DNA of 64,000 bases from assembly GCF_000372845.1 (NCBI RefSeq), contig NZ_KB889963.1:2872304-2936303 (forward strand), in the 5' to 3' direction. Below, piece after piece: positions 17,586 through 26,199 of the stretch (positions are counted from its first letter, which is position 1; every line of letters starts with the position of its first letter). This DNA is from Methylocystis rosea SV97. Lineage in GTDB: Bacteria; Pseudomonadota; Alphaproteobacteria; Rhizobiales; Beijerinckiaceae. The position numbers and the translations under genes are program-made. Under the pieces are notes generated by a model. That model saw nothing but the letters and a program-made list of their open reading frames with translations. It made no database searches and was not told the origin of the DNA.

Positions 17586-18160
17586 GGCTGAAATAGCCGC
17601 CAGCGCAGGCTGCCTCGAGGCGCGCGCACCCAAACGCCAAACGTTTTTCGGCGAACGGCGCTGATCTCTTCGCCTTTGGCGAGAGCGTGGGCGACCGATG
17701 CGACATCGAAATCAAACGCTCGGAAAAAAAGCGTCGCGCCGGAACGCCCGGCATCGATGAAGGCTAATTCGAAACGCGCGAGGTCGGCGACCCAGCGCGG
17801 CTCCAATTCGCACTTTGCGACACGCGTATCGAGAAATGCAATCAGCGCCACAGCGTCCGAGCGATTTGCTGCATCTCGCGCAGCGCCGTGGATCGCCTGA
17901 CGGAAAAGCGCATCGAATCGATCGCCCAATGCACGCGCTGTGAGCGGCAGCGCCCTGCGCGCATAAAGCGCGCGTTTGCCGATCAGGCTCTGAGCAAAGA
18001 CTTCCGTTTCGCGCCTGTCGATTCCGGCGAGGCGCTGCGTGTCATGCATGCTCAAGCCGAAACGCATCGCCACGGCGATCGGCGCTTCGAAGAATTCCCG
18101 CCGCAGATCATCGTCGGTTAACAGGCGCGCGAGCAGCGCCTGCGTCTGCGCTAACGCCAT
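17582..18160 (-). CDS. DUF2063-type partner protein of an MNIO enzyme
   Basis: 192 aa. Helical N-terminal domain (QTQALLARLLTDDDLRREFF) and an alpha/beta C-terminal region (ARFELAFIDAG). It resembles DUF2063/BufC-type proteins, which accompany DUF692 (MNIO) enzymes in bufferin-like pathways and are thought to present the precursor peptide. Its start overlaps the MNIO stop by 10 bases (18151-18160). It is the last gene of the minus-strand unit that begins with ctaA. Confidence 0.78.
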   Translation of the reverse strand: MALAQTQALLARLLTDDDLRREFFEAPIAVAMRFGLSMHDTQRLAGIDRRETEVFAQSLIGKRALYARRALPLTARALGDRFDALFRQAIHGAARDAANRSDAVALIAFLDTRVAKCELEPRWVADLARFELAFIDAGRSGATLFFRAFDFDVASVAHALAKGEEISAVRRKTFGVWVRAPRGSLRWRLFQP

Positions 18161-18993
18161 CGCCCGTTCTCCACGAGCGCGCGTCGCGCGCGCGCCACTT
18201 CATCGATGAGTTCGCCGAACGGCGGCATTTTCTCGTCGCGCTCAAGAATGACGGCCTTGACCGGCGCGCGGGCGATCACGCGCTCATAGAGCCGCCAAAC
18301 CGCGTCGCTTGTCGCGGCGTCATGGCTGTCGATCAACAGGCCGTCTCGCTCGCGTCCGCCGGCGTAGTGGATTTGCACGAGCCTGTCCCATGGCCAGCGC
18401 TCGAAGTCGCGTTCGAGATCGGCGCCGAAATTCGTTACATTCACATGCATGTTGGCGACGTCGCACAGCCAACCGCATCCGGTCGCTTCGAGCGTGCGCC
18501 ACAAAAATTCAGGCTCGTCCATTTCGCCGCCTGGAATGCGCACCACGCAAGTGATGTTTTCCAAAATCAGCGGCGTCTTGATGCGCCTGCGCACCATTTC
18601 GACATTGCGCGCGACGACGTCGATCGCTTCCTGCGTAAAGGGCAGCGACGCAAGATGCCCGATGCTGATTCCGCCGGCGCGCGTGAAGCAAAGATGTTCG
18701 CTCCACCAGGGCGGATCGATGCGTTCGATCAGTGCGGCGACTTTATCGAAATAGCATGAGTCGACGCCGTCCGCGCTTCCGATCGAGAGATCGAGACCAT
18801 GCGCGACGAGTGGAAAATGCGCTCCTAAAAGCTCGAGTTCAGCGAGCTTTTCTTTCGATGCGTCGAGATAATGATCAGCGATGATTTCGATAAAATCGAC
18901 ATCATCCCGTCGGGTGAAGAGATCGGCGCGAAACTGCGGACGATAGCCAAGTCCGGACCCGAGGGCCGGCGCGTCAATCGCGGACGCCACCAT
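18151..18993 (-). CDS. MNIO (DUF692) multinuclear iron peptide-modifying oxidase
   Basis: 280 aa TIM-barrel enzyme of the family of MbnB, TglH and BufB, which oxidise cysteines of ribosomal peptides. Visible metal-ligand regions: IIADHYLD, LVAHGLDLSIG, WWSEHLCF, ENITC, CDVANMHVN, QIHYAGG, DSHDAAT and LERDEKMP. The ATG at 18993 has GGAG (complement of 19000-19003) and overlaps the previous stop by 20 bases. An open frame to 19122 and an ATG at 19050 are less likely starts. The substrate is probably the Cys-tailed protein encoded just upstream. Confidence 0.9.
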   Translation of the reverse strand: MVASAIDAPALGSGLGYRPQFRADLFTRRDDVDFIEIIADHYLDASKEKLAELELLGAHFPLVAHGLDLSIGSADGVDSCYFDKVAALIERIDPPWWSEHLCFTRAGGISIGHLASLPFTQEAIDVVARNVEMVRRRIKTPLILENITCVVRIPGGEMDEPEFLWRTLEATGCGWLCDVANMHVNVTNFGADLERDFERWPWDRLVQIHYAGGRERDGLLIDSHDAATSDAVWRLYERVIARAPVKAVILERDEKMPPFGELIDEVARARRALVENGRWR

Positions 18994-19897
18994 CGCTCGC
19001 TCCGCCGTCGCCGCAACTGCCGCCGCAGCTTGTTCCGCAATCGGAGCCATCGCTTCCGGAGCCGCGACTGAAGGCTTCGGCGAACATCGCCTCCGTCGTG
19101 CCCTTGAGCGGCGCGAATCCATAGAGCCCGATGAGAAACAACGCGGCGCCGTGGAACGCGCGCGCTTCGGGTCCGGGCGATCCGATGTGACCGACGGCCT
19201 CCTTCAGACGGCCGCCATAGGCAAGCCGCATCGCGTCAAGATAGGCGTGGCCGCGACGGCTCGCGTGGGTTCTGGTCAGCACATAGGCAAGCGCAAAAAG
19301 CGACGCGACCGACGCAGCTGCGAGAAAGACCAGATAGGCGACATTCACGGCGCCCGCCGTCCATTCGACATAGATCTTGGCAAGCGCCAGCCCGACGATG
19401 ATCAGCGTTCCGCCGATCTGCGCGCGCCGGCGCCAGACCTTCACGGACTTGGGCTTGATCAACTCCTCCGCGGCGAGCTTGGCGCGCAGCGGCGCGAGCT
19501 GTTCCAGCAGCCAGCGCCGCAAGCGGCGATCTTCGAACAGCGCATGCGCCTTCGGCTTCGCCTGCACGGCTTCGAGCAGGCGCATCTCCATGGCGTTGAG
19601 TTCGCCCGGCTCCGGCTGCTTGTCTGCAGGAATCACGTGATCCTCCGCGGCGAGGACGACGAAGCCCCGCTGCGCAAGATCATAGATCAGCGTTCGGATG
19701 ACCTGATTGACGCCGCCCTGCAGGAAGGCGACCTCCATCGCGTCGGGGCTCTGCGGCACGGGCGGCGGCGGGCGGGGATCGGTGCGATCCGCGAGCCGAA
19801 TGCAAAGGTAAGTGGTCGCCAGCACGAGGATGACGACGAGGCCGAAGACGTTGAGGAATTCTGGCCCGGGAAGATTAAGGATCGCAATATTCTGCAC
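18974..19897 (-). CDS. TIGR04222-like membrane protein with Cys/Gly/Ser tail, candidate MNIO substrate
   Basis: 307 aa, GTG start with GAGG eight bases before it. One membrane helix at about residues 12-33, a cytoplasmic domain with a QRGFVVL segment, two more helices (about 165-210), then AFSRGSGSDGSDC and a 30-residue low-complexity tail. The tail has Cys 287, 291 and 295 (CGTSCGGSCG). This matches my recollection of TIGR04222 proteins, an N-terminal domain ending in low-complexity repeats. The Cys-rich end directly ahead of an MNIO gene suggests a post-translationally modified core. That role is inference. Confidence 0.8.
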   Translation of the reverse strand: MQNIAILNLPGPEFLNVFGLVVILVLATTYLCIRLADRTDPRPPPPVPQSPDAMEVAFLQGGVNQVIRTLIYDLAQRGFVVLAAEDHVIPADKQPEPGELNAMEMRLLEAVQAKPKAHALFEDRRLRRWLLEQLAPLRAKLAAEELIKPKSVKVWRRRAQIGGTLIIVGLALAKIYVEWTAGAVNVAYLVFLAAASVASLFALAYVLTRTHASRRGHAYLDAMRLAYGGRLKEAVGHIGSPGPEARAFHGAALFLIGLYGFAPLKGTTEAMFAEAFSRGSGSDGSDCGTSCGGSCGDGGASDGGVRD

Positions 19898-19907
19898 GCC
19901 AACCGCC

Positions 19908-21020
19908 TCAGTTTGTGATCACGTCTTGCACAAGCCGTCGCGCCTGCAGCGTGGCGACGCCCAACACCGCCATGCCGATCGCCTGATGCGCCAGCGCCAG
20001 CGCGAGATGCGGGTCGCCGGCGAAGGGCGGCTCGACGAGCACCAACGTCGCAACGCCAAGCGCGATCTGCATGAGCACATGGCCGAACAGGATCACGGCG
20101 CCGCGGCGCGCGCGTCCTTCCGCGTTCATCCACGCGTCCAGAAGATGCCCGAGCGCCAGAGCGAAGATCAGATAGGCGATCATGCGGTGGAAGAATTGGA
20201 CGGTGACCGGATTGTCGACGAGATTGGTCCAGACCGGCTCCAATCGCCACAAGACATCGGCCGGAGGAACGAAGACGCCGTCCATCAACGGCCAAGTGTT
20301 ATTGACGAGTCCCGCCCGCAGTCCAGCGACAAGGCCGCCGACGAAAATCTGCAGAAACACAAAAGCCAGGATCGTCAGCGCGACCGCCTTCAGCCGACCT
20401 GCGCCCCCATGCACGAGAGAGACGGCGCGCGGTCCGAGGCCGCCAGCCACCCATAAACAGGCAGAGAAGATCAGCGCGGCGAGCAGCAAATGAATCGCGA
20501 GGCGCTCCTGCGCCACCTCGATACGGTTGACGAGGCCGGATGCGACCATCCACCAGCCGACGGCGCCCTGCAGCGCCCCGAGCGCGAGAATGCCGACAAG
20601 CTTCGGCTTCGCCGAACGCGGCAGGCGGCCGGTCGCCCAAAACCATATGAGCGGAACGGCGAAAACGACGCCGATCACCCGTCCGAGAAGACGATGCGCC
20701 CACTCCCAGGCGTAAATGTATTTGAACCCGGCGACATCCATGTCCGGGAACAGTTCCCTATATTGCGGAATCTGCTTGTATGCCTCGAACGCCTCCTGCC
20801 ACTCCTGCTGGGACAGCGGCGGCAGCACGCCGGTGACGGGCTTCCATTGCACGATCGATAGGCCCGATTCGGTCAACCTAGTCGCGCCGCCGACGATGAC
20901 CATCAAAAAGACCAGCCCCGCGACGATCCACAGCCAGTTGCGCACCGCCCGGGCGTTCGCCTCGGTTGCATGGTGTCTGATCGCCGGAACGGGTTGGGGA
21001 AAATGCAGCCAATCTTCCAT
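19908..21020 (-). CDS. ctaA: Heme A synthase (COX15/CtaA)
   Basis: Oxidises the C8 methyl of heme O to give heme A for aa3-type oxidases. 370 aa with eight hydrophobic helices. Family motifs: IVGGATRLTESGLSIVQWKP, FKYIYAWEWAHRLLGR (heme-ligand His), NRIEVAQERLAIHLLLA, NTWPLMDG, and paired His in QFFHRMIAY and ALAHQAIG. The start at 21020 is the usual MEDW-like beginning. The open frame continues upstream to 21464 without protein-like content. The next gene starts 10 bases on, so the MNIO trio is probably cotranscribed. Confidence 0.93.
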   Translation of the reverse strand: MEDWLHFPQPVPAIRHHATEANARAVRNWLWIVAGLVFLMVIVGGATRLTESGLSIVQWKPVTGVLPPLSQQEWQEAFEAYKQIPQYRELFPDMDVAGFKYIYAWEWAHRLLGRVIGVVFAVPLIWFWATGRLPRSAKPKLVGILALGALQGAVGWWMVASGLVNRIEVAQERLAIHLLLAALIFSACLWVAGGLGPRAVSLVHGGAGRLKAVALTILAFVFLQIFVGGLVAGLRAGLVNNTWPLMDGVFVPPADVLWRLEPVWTNLVDNPVTVQFFHRMIAYLIFALALGHLLDAWMNAEGRARRGAVILFGHVLMQIALGVATLVLVEPPFAGDPHLALALAHQAIGMAVLGVATLQARRLVQDVITN

Positions 21021-21179
21021 GAGACGCCGAGGGTTGGGAGGCGGATGACGGCGGCCAGTTAAGGGATGCGGCCCTCGCTTGTCCACACCCAGCGGCCGTC
21101 TCCGGCGAGTCGGGTCAATTTGGCTGAAAACTGCGCCGCTGCGGATGTTAGAATAGCGCGGCTTGAGTCGAGGGATCAG

Positions 21180-21779
21180 GTGTCGGGCAAGAGCGATGAA
21201 GCGATGCGCACGATCGGCGAGGTCGCGGCGAGCCTCGACCTTCCCGCGCATGTGCTGCGCTTCTGGGAAACCCGTTTCAAGCAGATCAATCCGCTTAAGC
21301 GCGCCGGCGGGCGGCGCTTCTACCGGGAGCGCGACATTGAACTCGTGATCGCGATCCGCCGCCTGCTCTACGACGAAGGCTATACGATCAGGGGCGTGCA
21401 GCGCATCCTCAAGGAGGCTGGCGTCGAGGCGGTCCTGGCGGGCGCGGGCGCGGGGCGACGCCAAGGGGATCTGCCCGGGACTCCCTCCCCTTCCCGTCCG
21501 GGCGTGAGCGAGGGACGAATCGGGTCAACGCGTGACGAAGACGAGACGGACGCGGCCCTCTCGCCCGACAAACTGGCCGCTCTTCGCGCGCAAGACCCCG
21601 ATCTTTCCGGAATCGAAGCCCAGGACGCGGCACCCGCCGTCGAACTTGACGAGCCACTTGCGCCGACTGCGGGACGCAATGAAGCCCGCCCCCTTGCCGC
21701 GCCGCAAACGCGAATCCTGCGCGAGGTTCTGGCCGAGATCGAGGAATGCAAACGCTTGCTCAAACTGACCAGGCGATAG
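21180..21779 (+). CDS. MerR-family transcriptional regulator
   Basis: 199 aa from a GTG at 21180 with GAGGG just before; an ATG at 21204 is an alternative. The helix-turn-helix and wing are clear: [22 protein letters not shown], then [17 protein letters not shown] and [11 protein letters not shown] long acidic/proline linker follows, ending in [17 protein letters not shown]. In alphaproteobacteria a MerR gene of this kind often precedes tRNA-Pro, as here. The effector and target are unknown. It is divergent from ctaA with about 160 bases between. Confidence 0.88.
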   Translation: MSGKSDEAMRTIGEVAASLDLPAHVLRFWETRFKQINPLKRAGGRRFYRERDIELVIAIRRLLYDEGYTIRGVQRILKEAGVEAVLAGAGAGRRQGDLPGTPSPSRPGVSEGRIGSTRDEDETDAALSPDKLAALRAQDPDLSGIEAQDAAPAVELDEPLAPTAGRNEARPLAAPQTRILREVLAEIEECKRLLKLTRR

Positions 21780-21828
21780 CGACCCAGGCGTTGCCAGCGC
21801 CGCGCCGCCTCACTATAACGGCGCCAGT

Positions 21829-21906
21829 CGGAGTGTAGCGCAGCCCGGTTAGCGCACTTGTCTGGGGGACAAGGGGTCGTGGGTTCGAATCCCGCCACTC
21901 CGACCA
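21829..21906 (+). tRNA. tRNA-Pro (GGG anticodon)
   Basis: Acceptor arms CGGAGTG (21829-21835) and CACTCCG close on each other, with encoded CCA at 21904-21906. The anticodon stem CTTGT/ACAAG holds the loop CTGGGGG, giving anticodon GGG. The T arm has GGTTCGAATCC. It lies 49 bases after the MerR stop. Confidence 0.97.
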
Positions 21907-21918
21907 TTCGGGCGGCGA

Positions 21919-24363
21919 TCAGTTCGGCAGCCGCGAGAAAAGCGCCGCGCGATCGGGGAGACCGACGAGCGAACCGTCGAAATTGAGCGGCCCGCTCACC
22001 GTCACGCGCACAGCCGCGGGCTCAAGCGGCTTGAGATGGCGGTCCATGACGCCGACGCCGCAAACCTGGGCGGGAGCGACGCTTACGACGCACTGCGCAT
22101 AAAGAGGGTCGCTCGGCAGGAGCGAGCCATAGGCAAATGTGATCTGGTCGGAACGCGAGTTGAAAACATTGAAGGCGTCGACCTGCAGCCGCCAGCCATC
22201 CGCCCATCGATAGCCCAGTCGCGCGTTCAACGTGCCGGTGGCCGGGGAATTGAAATAACCGTCCTCAGTGAGCGCCCTGGCCCCGAAATAGCGATATTTC
22301 AGCGCGCCGAACCATCCGGTCGTCTCGCCGAGCTCCAATCCGCCCATCGCCGTCACCGCGATGGCGTTCGACAGATAATTGCCGGGCGCATTGCCCAAGA
22401 ATGTCCCATAAGACAATGCGTCAGGCGTCATCAAATCGAGCCACGCCAAGCTCTGCGCAACGTCGACGCCGCGGTAGCGCGCATGAACGAGCGCCACGTC
22501 GCCGTCAAATCTGATCCAGGAATTCGGCGCGTATTTGTTGGCGAGTTCGACGCCATATCTGCGACTCGGGCGACCGAAGATGGTCGTGCCGCTATCGCCG
22601 ACGAACTGGTTCTCCGATTCGAGATTGAGCCAGAACAGGCTGATGCTGGAATCGAGTCCCTCGATGAATTTGGCGCGGGCGCCAATCTCGGCGCCGCGTG
22701 ATTTCACCAGCAGCGGAATTGAAGCCGCCTGAACGAAACCGTCATTGTCCGCAAGTTCGGCTGTGGAGACTCGCAGCACCGTTCCCCGTGCGTCGGTCGA
22801 GTGGAAGCCTTCGCCGTAATTGGCGTAGAATTCCGTCTTGTAGAAGGGGCCGACGATGATCGAGAGCTTCGGGCTGAACAGCGACGCGTTCTTGACGCCC
22901 TGGTTGAACGCTCCCGTGAGAAGAAACGCCGGCAGGCCGGCGCTCGTCACAAGTTTCGGCGCGTCCAACAGTGTCTGGCGCGAGCTGACGGCGGCGTTGT
23001 AATAGTCGAAGCGCGCGCCGGCGACGGTCTTCAGCCAGGGCGTCCAGCGCACCGACGTATCGGTCCAGAGGCCGATGCTGCCTTCGCCGACCGCATTGTT
23101 GCTGAGCGTGTCATAGAGCTGTCGACGCACGCTCTCCTGCAGGCCAAGCCGAATGTCGTCGTAGCGTCCCTGAAAGCCGACGCGCGTTTCGACCGGCGCG
23201 CCATTAACGTCGGCCCATCTGATCGCATGCTGCGCGTTGACGCCAACGAGCGTGCGATCGTCGAACTGACGGATCTGGTCGCCCAAATCCTGATGCGCCA
23301 GGAAATAGGTGTAAGTGCTGTAGAGGTCCAAGGTCGAATGGACGACATAGGCTTCGACGCGCGTGGCGTGATCGCCTTCAACCTGACTCCAGCGCGACGA
23401 GAGCGAGAAGCGCGAGGTCGCGCCGCCGGCGGTGGGGTCCATCGTGCCCCATAGCGACAGCAACCCGGCGCTGACCGCGCGACTCGGAATTTGGTCCGTT
23501 CCGTACCATTTGTTGGCGTAGCCCATGAAGGTCACGGAGGCGCCGTCTTCCTGCGTGCCGCGCGACCAGCGCAACACGCTGTTGAGGCGCCACATATTGT
23601 CGCCGCGCTCCCAGGGTCCGTTGTAATATTGCGCTTCGACCGCGCCATAGGCGGAGCCTCCGGCGAAATCCTGGTAAGGCGCGACGGCGAGCGCGCGCGC
23701 ATAGCCGAAACTGCCGCCGGTGAGCAGGAAGAAGCCTTTGTCGATCCTGTCCTTGTATTGCATGTAGATCGAACCCGCCGACGAGAAGTCGCCGTCCTGC
23801 GCGTCATACGGCCCTTTGCGGGCAAGGACGTAGGACAGGAGTTCGGGGATCAGAAAATTGCTGTCAGCGTAGCCCTGGGCATGGCCATGGGTGCGCATAT
23901 TGAGCGGCATGCCGTCGAGATAGAGCGCCAGATCGGTGCCATGGTCGAGATTGAATCCGCGCAGGAAATACTGGTTCGCCTTGCCTTCGCCGCTGTGCTG
24001 CGTGACGACCAGTCCCGGCACGATCTCCAGCGCGTCGCCGGGGCGCGCGAAGGGAAGCGCGTTGACCTCCTTGCCGGTGAAGAACTTTTCGCTTGAGGCG
24101 GTGATCGGCGGCGGCTGGGGTCCAGAAGGCTCCGCCGGTGGTCGACTGACCGCAGCGACGACCGGCGAAGCGCGCGGCGGCTGCGAAGCCGGACGAACGC
24201 GCGCTACGGGTCCTGGCGCGGGCGCGTGAGAACGGGCTGCTGGAGCAGTCCGACGCCCCCCGACTTGGATTGTGGGAAGCGCGGTTTGAGCCTGTGCGGT
24301 GAACGAAGGCGGCGCCGCAAAGACTGCGCTAAGAAAGCAGACCAAGGCTGAACGAGATGACAT
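21919..24363 (-). CDS. TonB-dependent outer-membrane receptor
   Basis: 814 aa from the ATG at 24363 (an ATG at 24384 is also open). Signal peptide (SALVCFLSAVFAAPPSFTAQA), a TonB-box-like LPTIQV, and a long Pro/Ala/Arg linker. The plug domain has LPFARPGDALEIVPGLVVTQHSG and YFLRGFNLDHGTDLALYLDG, followed by a 22-strand-type barrel. It ends at ALFSRLPN instead of the usual aromatic residue. The ligand cannot be assigned. It is a different subtype from the receptor at 55325-57724. Convergent with tRNA-Pro. Confidence 0.92.
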   Translation of the reverse strand: MSSRSALVCFLSAVFAAPPSFTAQAQTALPTIQVGGRRTAPAARSHAPAPGPVARVRPASQPPRASPVVAAVSRPPAEPSGPQPPPITASSEKFFTGKEVNALPFARPGDALEIVPGLVVTQHSGEGKANQYFLRGFNLDHGTDLALYLDGMPLNMRTHGHAQGYADSNFLIPELLSYVLARKGPYDAQDGDFSSAGSIYMQYKDRIDKGFFLLTGGSFGYARALAVAPYQDFAGGSAYGAVEAQYYNGPWERGDNMWRLNSVLRWSRGTQEDGASVTFMGYANKWYGTDQIPSRAVSAGLLSLWGTMDPTAGGATSRFSLSSRWSQVEGDHATRVEAYVVHSTLDLYSTYTYFLAHQDLGDQIRQFDDRTLVGVNAQHAIRWADVNGAPVETRVGFQGRYDDIRLGLQESVRRQLYDTLSNNAVGEGSIGLWTDTSVRWTPWLKTVAGARFDYYNAAVSSRQTLLDAPKLVTSAGLPAFLLTGAFNQGVKNASLFSPKLSIIVGPFYKTEFYANYGEGFHSTDARGTVLRVSTAELADNDGFVQAASIPLLVKSRGAEIGARAKFIEGLDSSISLFWLNLESENQFVGDSGTTIFGRPSRRYGVELANKYAPNSWIRFDGDVALVHARYRGVDVAQSLAWLDLMTPDALSYGTFLGNAPGNYLSNAIAVTAMGGLELGETTGWFGALKYRYFGARALTEDGYFNSPATGTLNARLGYRWADGWRLQVDAFNVFNSRSDQITFAYGSLLPSDPLYAQCVVSVAPAQVCGVGVMDRHLKPLEPAAVRVTVSGPLNFDGSLVGLPDRAALFSRLPN

Positions 24364-24700
24364 CAAGGACTCCGCAGCAAACATGGGCCATCACTGCGAA
24401 GGGTCGTGTCGATTGGGCGCGAACGCGCCGTCAGCCGGCTTAACCGCGCCCTGCGGGAACCTCACAGACTGTATGCGTCAAACTTGCTTTTCAGCAAGTC
24501 GATGAAATGGCGCGCTATTATCTCGCGCGCACTTTTCTCAGGAGTGATGCAGAAACATCACGGGTCGTCTTGAGGGAGCGCGCGCCTGGCGAGATGCGCC
24601 CCTCACTCAGGCTTCTTCAACCTTGGCCATGCTCACGGGGTGACTGATTGGCGCCGCCCTAACTTCCAAGCCGGCTCGACAATCGGGCTCGAGTGATATC
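24364..24700. other. Divergent intergenic region with hairpin and possible promoter
   Basis: No gene seen in 337 bases between the TonB receptor and the lactonase. A perfect hairpin ACTTGCT/AGCAAGT sits at 24482-24499. On the minus strand, TTGCTG (complement of 24492-24497) and ATACAG (complement of 24469-24474) are 17 bases apart, a plausible sigma-70 promoter for the receptor about 100 bases upstream of its ATG. No riboswitch pattern was recognised. Confidence 0.35.
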
Positions 24701-25630
24701 ATGGCGCCGCGCTTTGAACGTTTTGAGCAGGTGGAGCTCGTGCATGACGCGGGCGCGATCACCGGCGAAAGCCCGACATGGTCCGAGCGCGAGCAGCGCC
24801 TCTATTGGATTGACATCGAAGAGCCTGCTTTACACAGATTCGATCCCAGCAGCGGCGAAGACCAGCGGTGGATTATGCCGTGCCAGATCGGCGCCTTTGC
24901 GCTCTGCCGCAGCGACGAGATTCTCGCCGCCTTGCGGCTGGGACTTGCAAGGATCTCCCTTTTTGAGGGCGGGTTCGCCTCGCTCAATGCGCTTCCATAC
25001 AATCCGCTCACACACCGATTCAATGAAGGCAAATGCGACGCTCGCGGCCGCTTTTGGATTGGCGCGAAATATGATCCGTTGCCGAGCGCGCGCAGCGCAA
25101 GCGCCGCCGGCCCTCTCAGCGGCGCGGCGCCGGTTCATTTTCTTGCTCATGGACAGGCGCTGCGTCCGGCGGCCGCGAGTGCGGTGATCGCCAATGGCAT
25201 GGCTTGGAGTCCGGACAATCGCATCATGTATTTTGCGGATACGCCCACGCGCACGGTGACGGCTTTTGATTTCGACATTGAAAGCGGCGCCCTATCGTCT
25301 CCGCGGGTCTTTGCGGATTTCGAGCAATCTGACGGTAAGCCTGACGGCGCCGCGGTCGACAGCGAAGGCTTCTACTGGTGCGCGCTGTATGGCGGCGGGC
25401 GCATCGTGCGCATCGCGCCATATGGCGCCATAAGCCGCGAAATTCGTCTGCCGGTCAGCCAACCGACGATGTGCGCGTTCGGAGACGCAGATTATCGCTC
25501 GCTCTATGTCACCTCCGCATCGCAGGGCGTTTCAAAGCAGCAGGAGCCTCATGCAGGCGGCATTTTTCGCTGTCGGCCGGGCGTGGAAGGACGTCCGCCC
25601 AACCTCTTTGCGGACGAGGCGCCGTCATGA
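24701..25630 (+). CDS. SMP-30/gluconolactonase-family hydrolase
   Basis: 309 aa six-bladed beta-propeller lactonase. Conserved blocks: GESPTWSEREQRLYWIDI (metal Glu), NEGKCDARGRFWIG (Asn/Asp region), IANGMAWSPDNRIMYFADT and PDGAAVDSEGFYWCALYGGGR (catalytic Asp). It would open sugar lactones in a metal-dependent way. The substrate is unknown. The stop overlaps an ATG (ATGA, 25627-25630) that opens a short, apparently frameshifted frame. Confidence 0.92.
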   Translation: MAPRFERFEQVELVHDAGAITGESPTWSEREQRLYWIDIEEPALHRFDPSSGEDQRWIMPCQIGAFALCRSDEILAALRLGLARISLFEGGFASLNALPYNPLTHRFNEGKCDARGRFWIGAKYDPLPSARSASAAGPLSGAAPVHFLAHGQALRPAAASAVIANGMAWSPDNRIMYFADTPTRTVTAFDFDIESGALSSPRVFADFEQSDGKPDGAAVDSEGFYWCALYGGGRIVRIAPYGAISREIRLPVSQPTMCAFGDADYRSLYVTSASQGVSKQQEPHAGGIFRCRPGVEGRPPNLFADEAPS

Positions 25631-25678
25631 GGCCGGCGTTTGCGCGCTCTGCGCTTCGAGAATGGCGCGTCATCTTAA

Positions 25679-25858
25679 GTGGAAGGGGTCGCCCCGGCGG
25701 CGCGGCTCGACGCAAGCCCCGCGACGGTCGAAGCACGCCACGACGCAAGCTCTACGCTGGCCGCTCTCGAGCACGCGCATCGGGACGGCGCGGCGTTCAA
25801 TTTCCTGCGCGAGATCGCCTGGATGCGCATTGTCGGTGCGCGCAGCCGCGTTAGGTAG
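25679..25858 (+). CDS. Small protein, possibly the 3' part of a frameshifted gene
   Basis: 59 aa from a GTG at 25679 with acidic/helical, protein-like content (TLAALEHAHRDGAAFNFLRE, then IAWMRIV). There is no good ribosome site. The ATG at 25627 overlaps the lactonase stop and opens about 17 sensible residues (MRPAFARSALREWRVIL), then loses coherence near a GGGG run at 25685-25688. Removing one base there would join the two parts into a protein of about 75 aa. It may be a decayed gene, a sequencing error, or two unrelated frames. Confidence 0.35.
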   Translation: MEGVAPAARLDASPATVEARHDASSTLAALEHAHRDGAAFNFLREIAWMRIVGARSRVR

Positions 25859-25881
25859 CTTTCGGTTCGCAACCTCAATAT

Positions 25882-25986
25882 ATGAGGCGCGCCATGCCTC
25901 GGCTCGCAGAGACGGCACTGATCCTGTTCCTATTGGCGACGGTCAACGCCAGCCTGTTTGGCATCATCTATAAAATGCTGCGCTAG
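25882..25986 (+). CDS. 34-aa single-helix membrane microprotein
   Basis: ATG at 25882 (or in-frame ATG at 25894) encodes a basic start, one hydrophobic helix (ALILFLLATVNASLFGIIY) and a KMLR end. The pattern is that of a tiny inner-membrane protein. No homology is known to me. It lies between the lactonase and the SDR gene. Confidence 0.4.
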   Translation: MRRAMPRLAETALILFLLATVNASLFGIIYKMLR

Positions 25987-26100
25987 GCGGCCGGCGTGGT
26001 CGGCGTCGGCTTATGCGCTACTCTTGCCAACACGGATTGTCTAAGCGGCGGTTGAACTCGGCGCGCTTTACGCAGACGCCGTGTTCGGGAGGCGCGCTAT

Positions 26101-26199
26101 ATGAAACTCTACCATGGCTTGCGCGGCAGTGACGGCCGCTTCGTCTCGCGCGCATCGCACCATCAACATTATGATAGACGAGCCAAGGCGGGCCAATGA
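26101..26199 (+). CDS. 32-aa leader-like ORF coupled to the SDR gene
   Basis: ATG at 26101 with GGGAGG at 26088-26093. It encodes a basic, His-rich peptide (MKLYHGLRGSDGRF...) whose TGA overlaps the next ATG (ATGA, 26196-26199). The strong ribosome site and the overlap suggest it is translated and that the SDR gene depends on it by coupling. Function unknown. Confidence 0.5.
   Translation: MKLYHGLRGSDGRFVSRASHHQHYDRRAKAGQ

Noticed and set aside
24364..24700. Cobalamin or other riboswitch upstream of the TonB receptor
   Set aside because: I looked for a B12 box and associated conserved segments on the minus strand and did not find them. Only a simple hairpin and a possible promoter are present.
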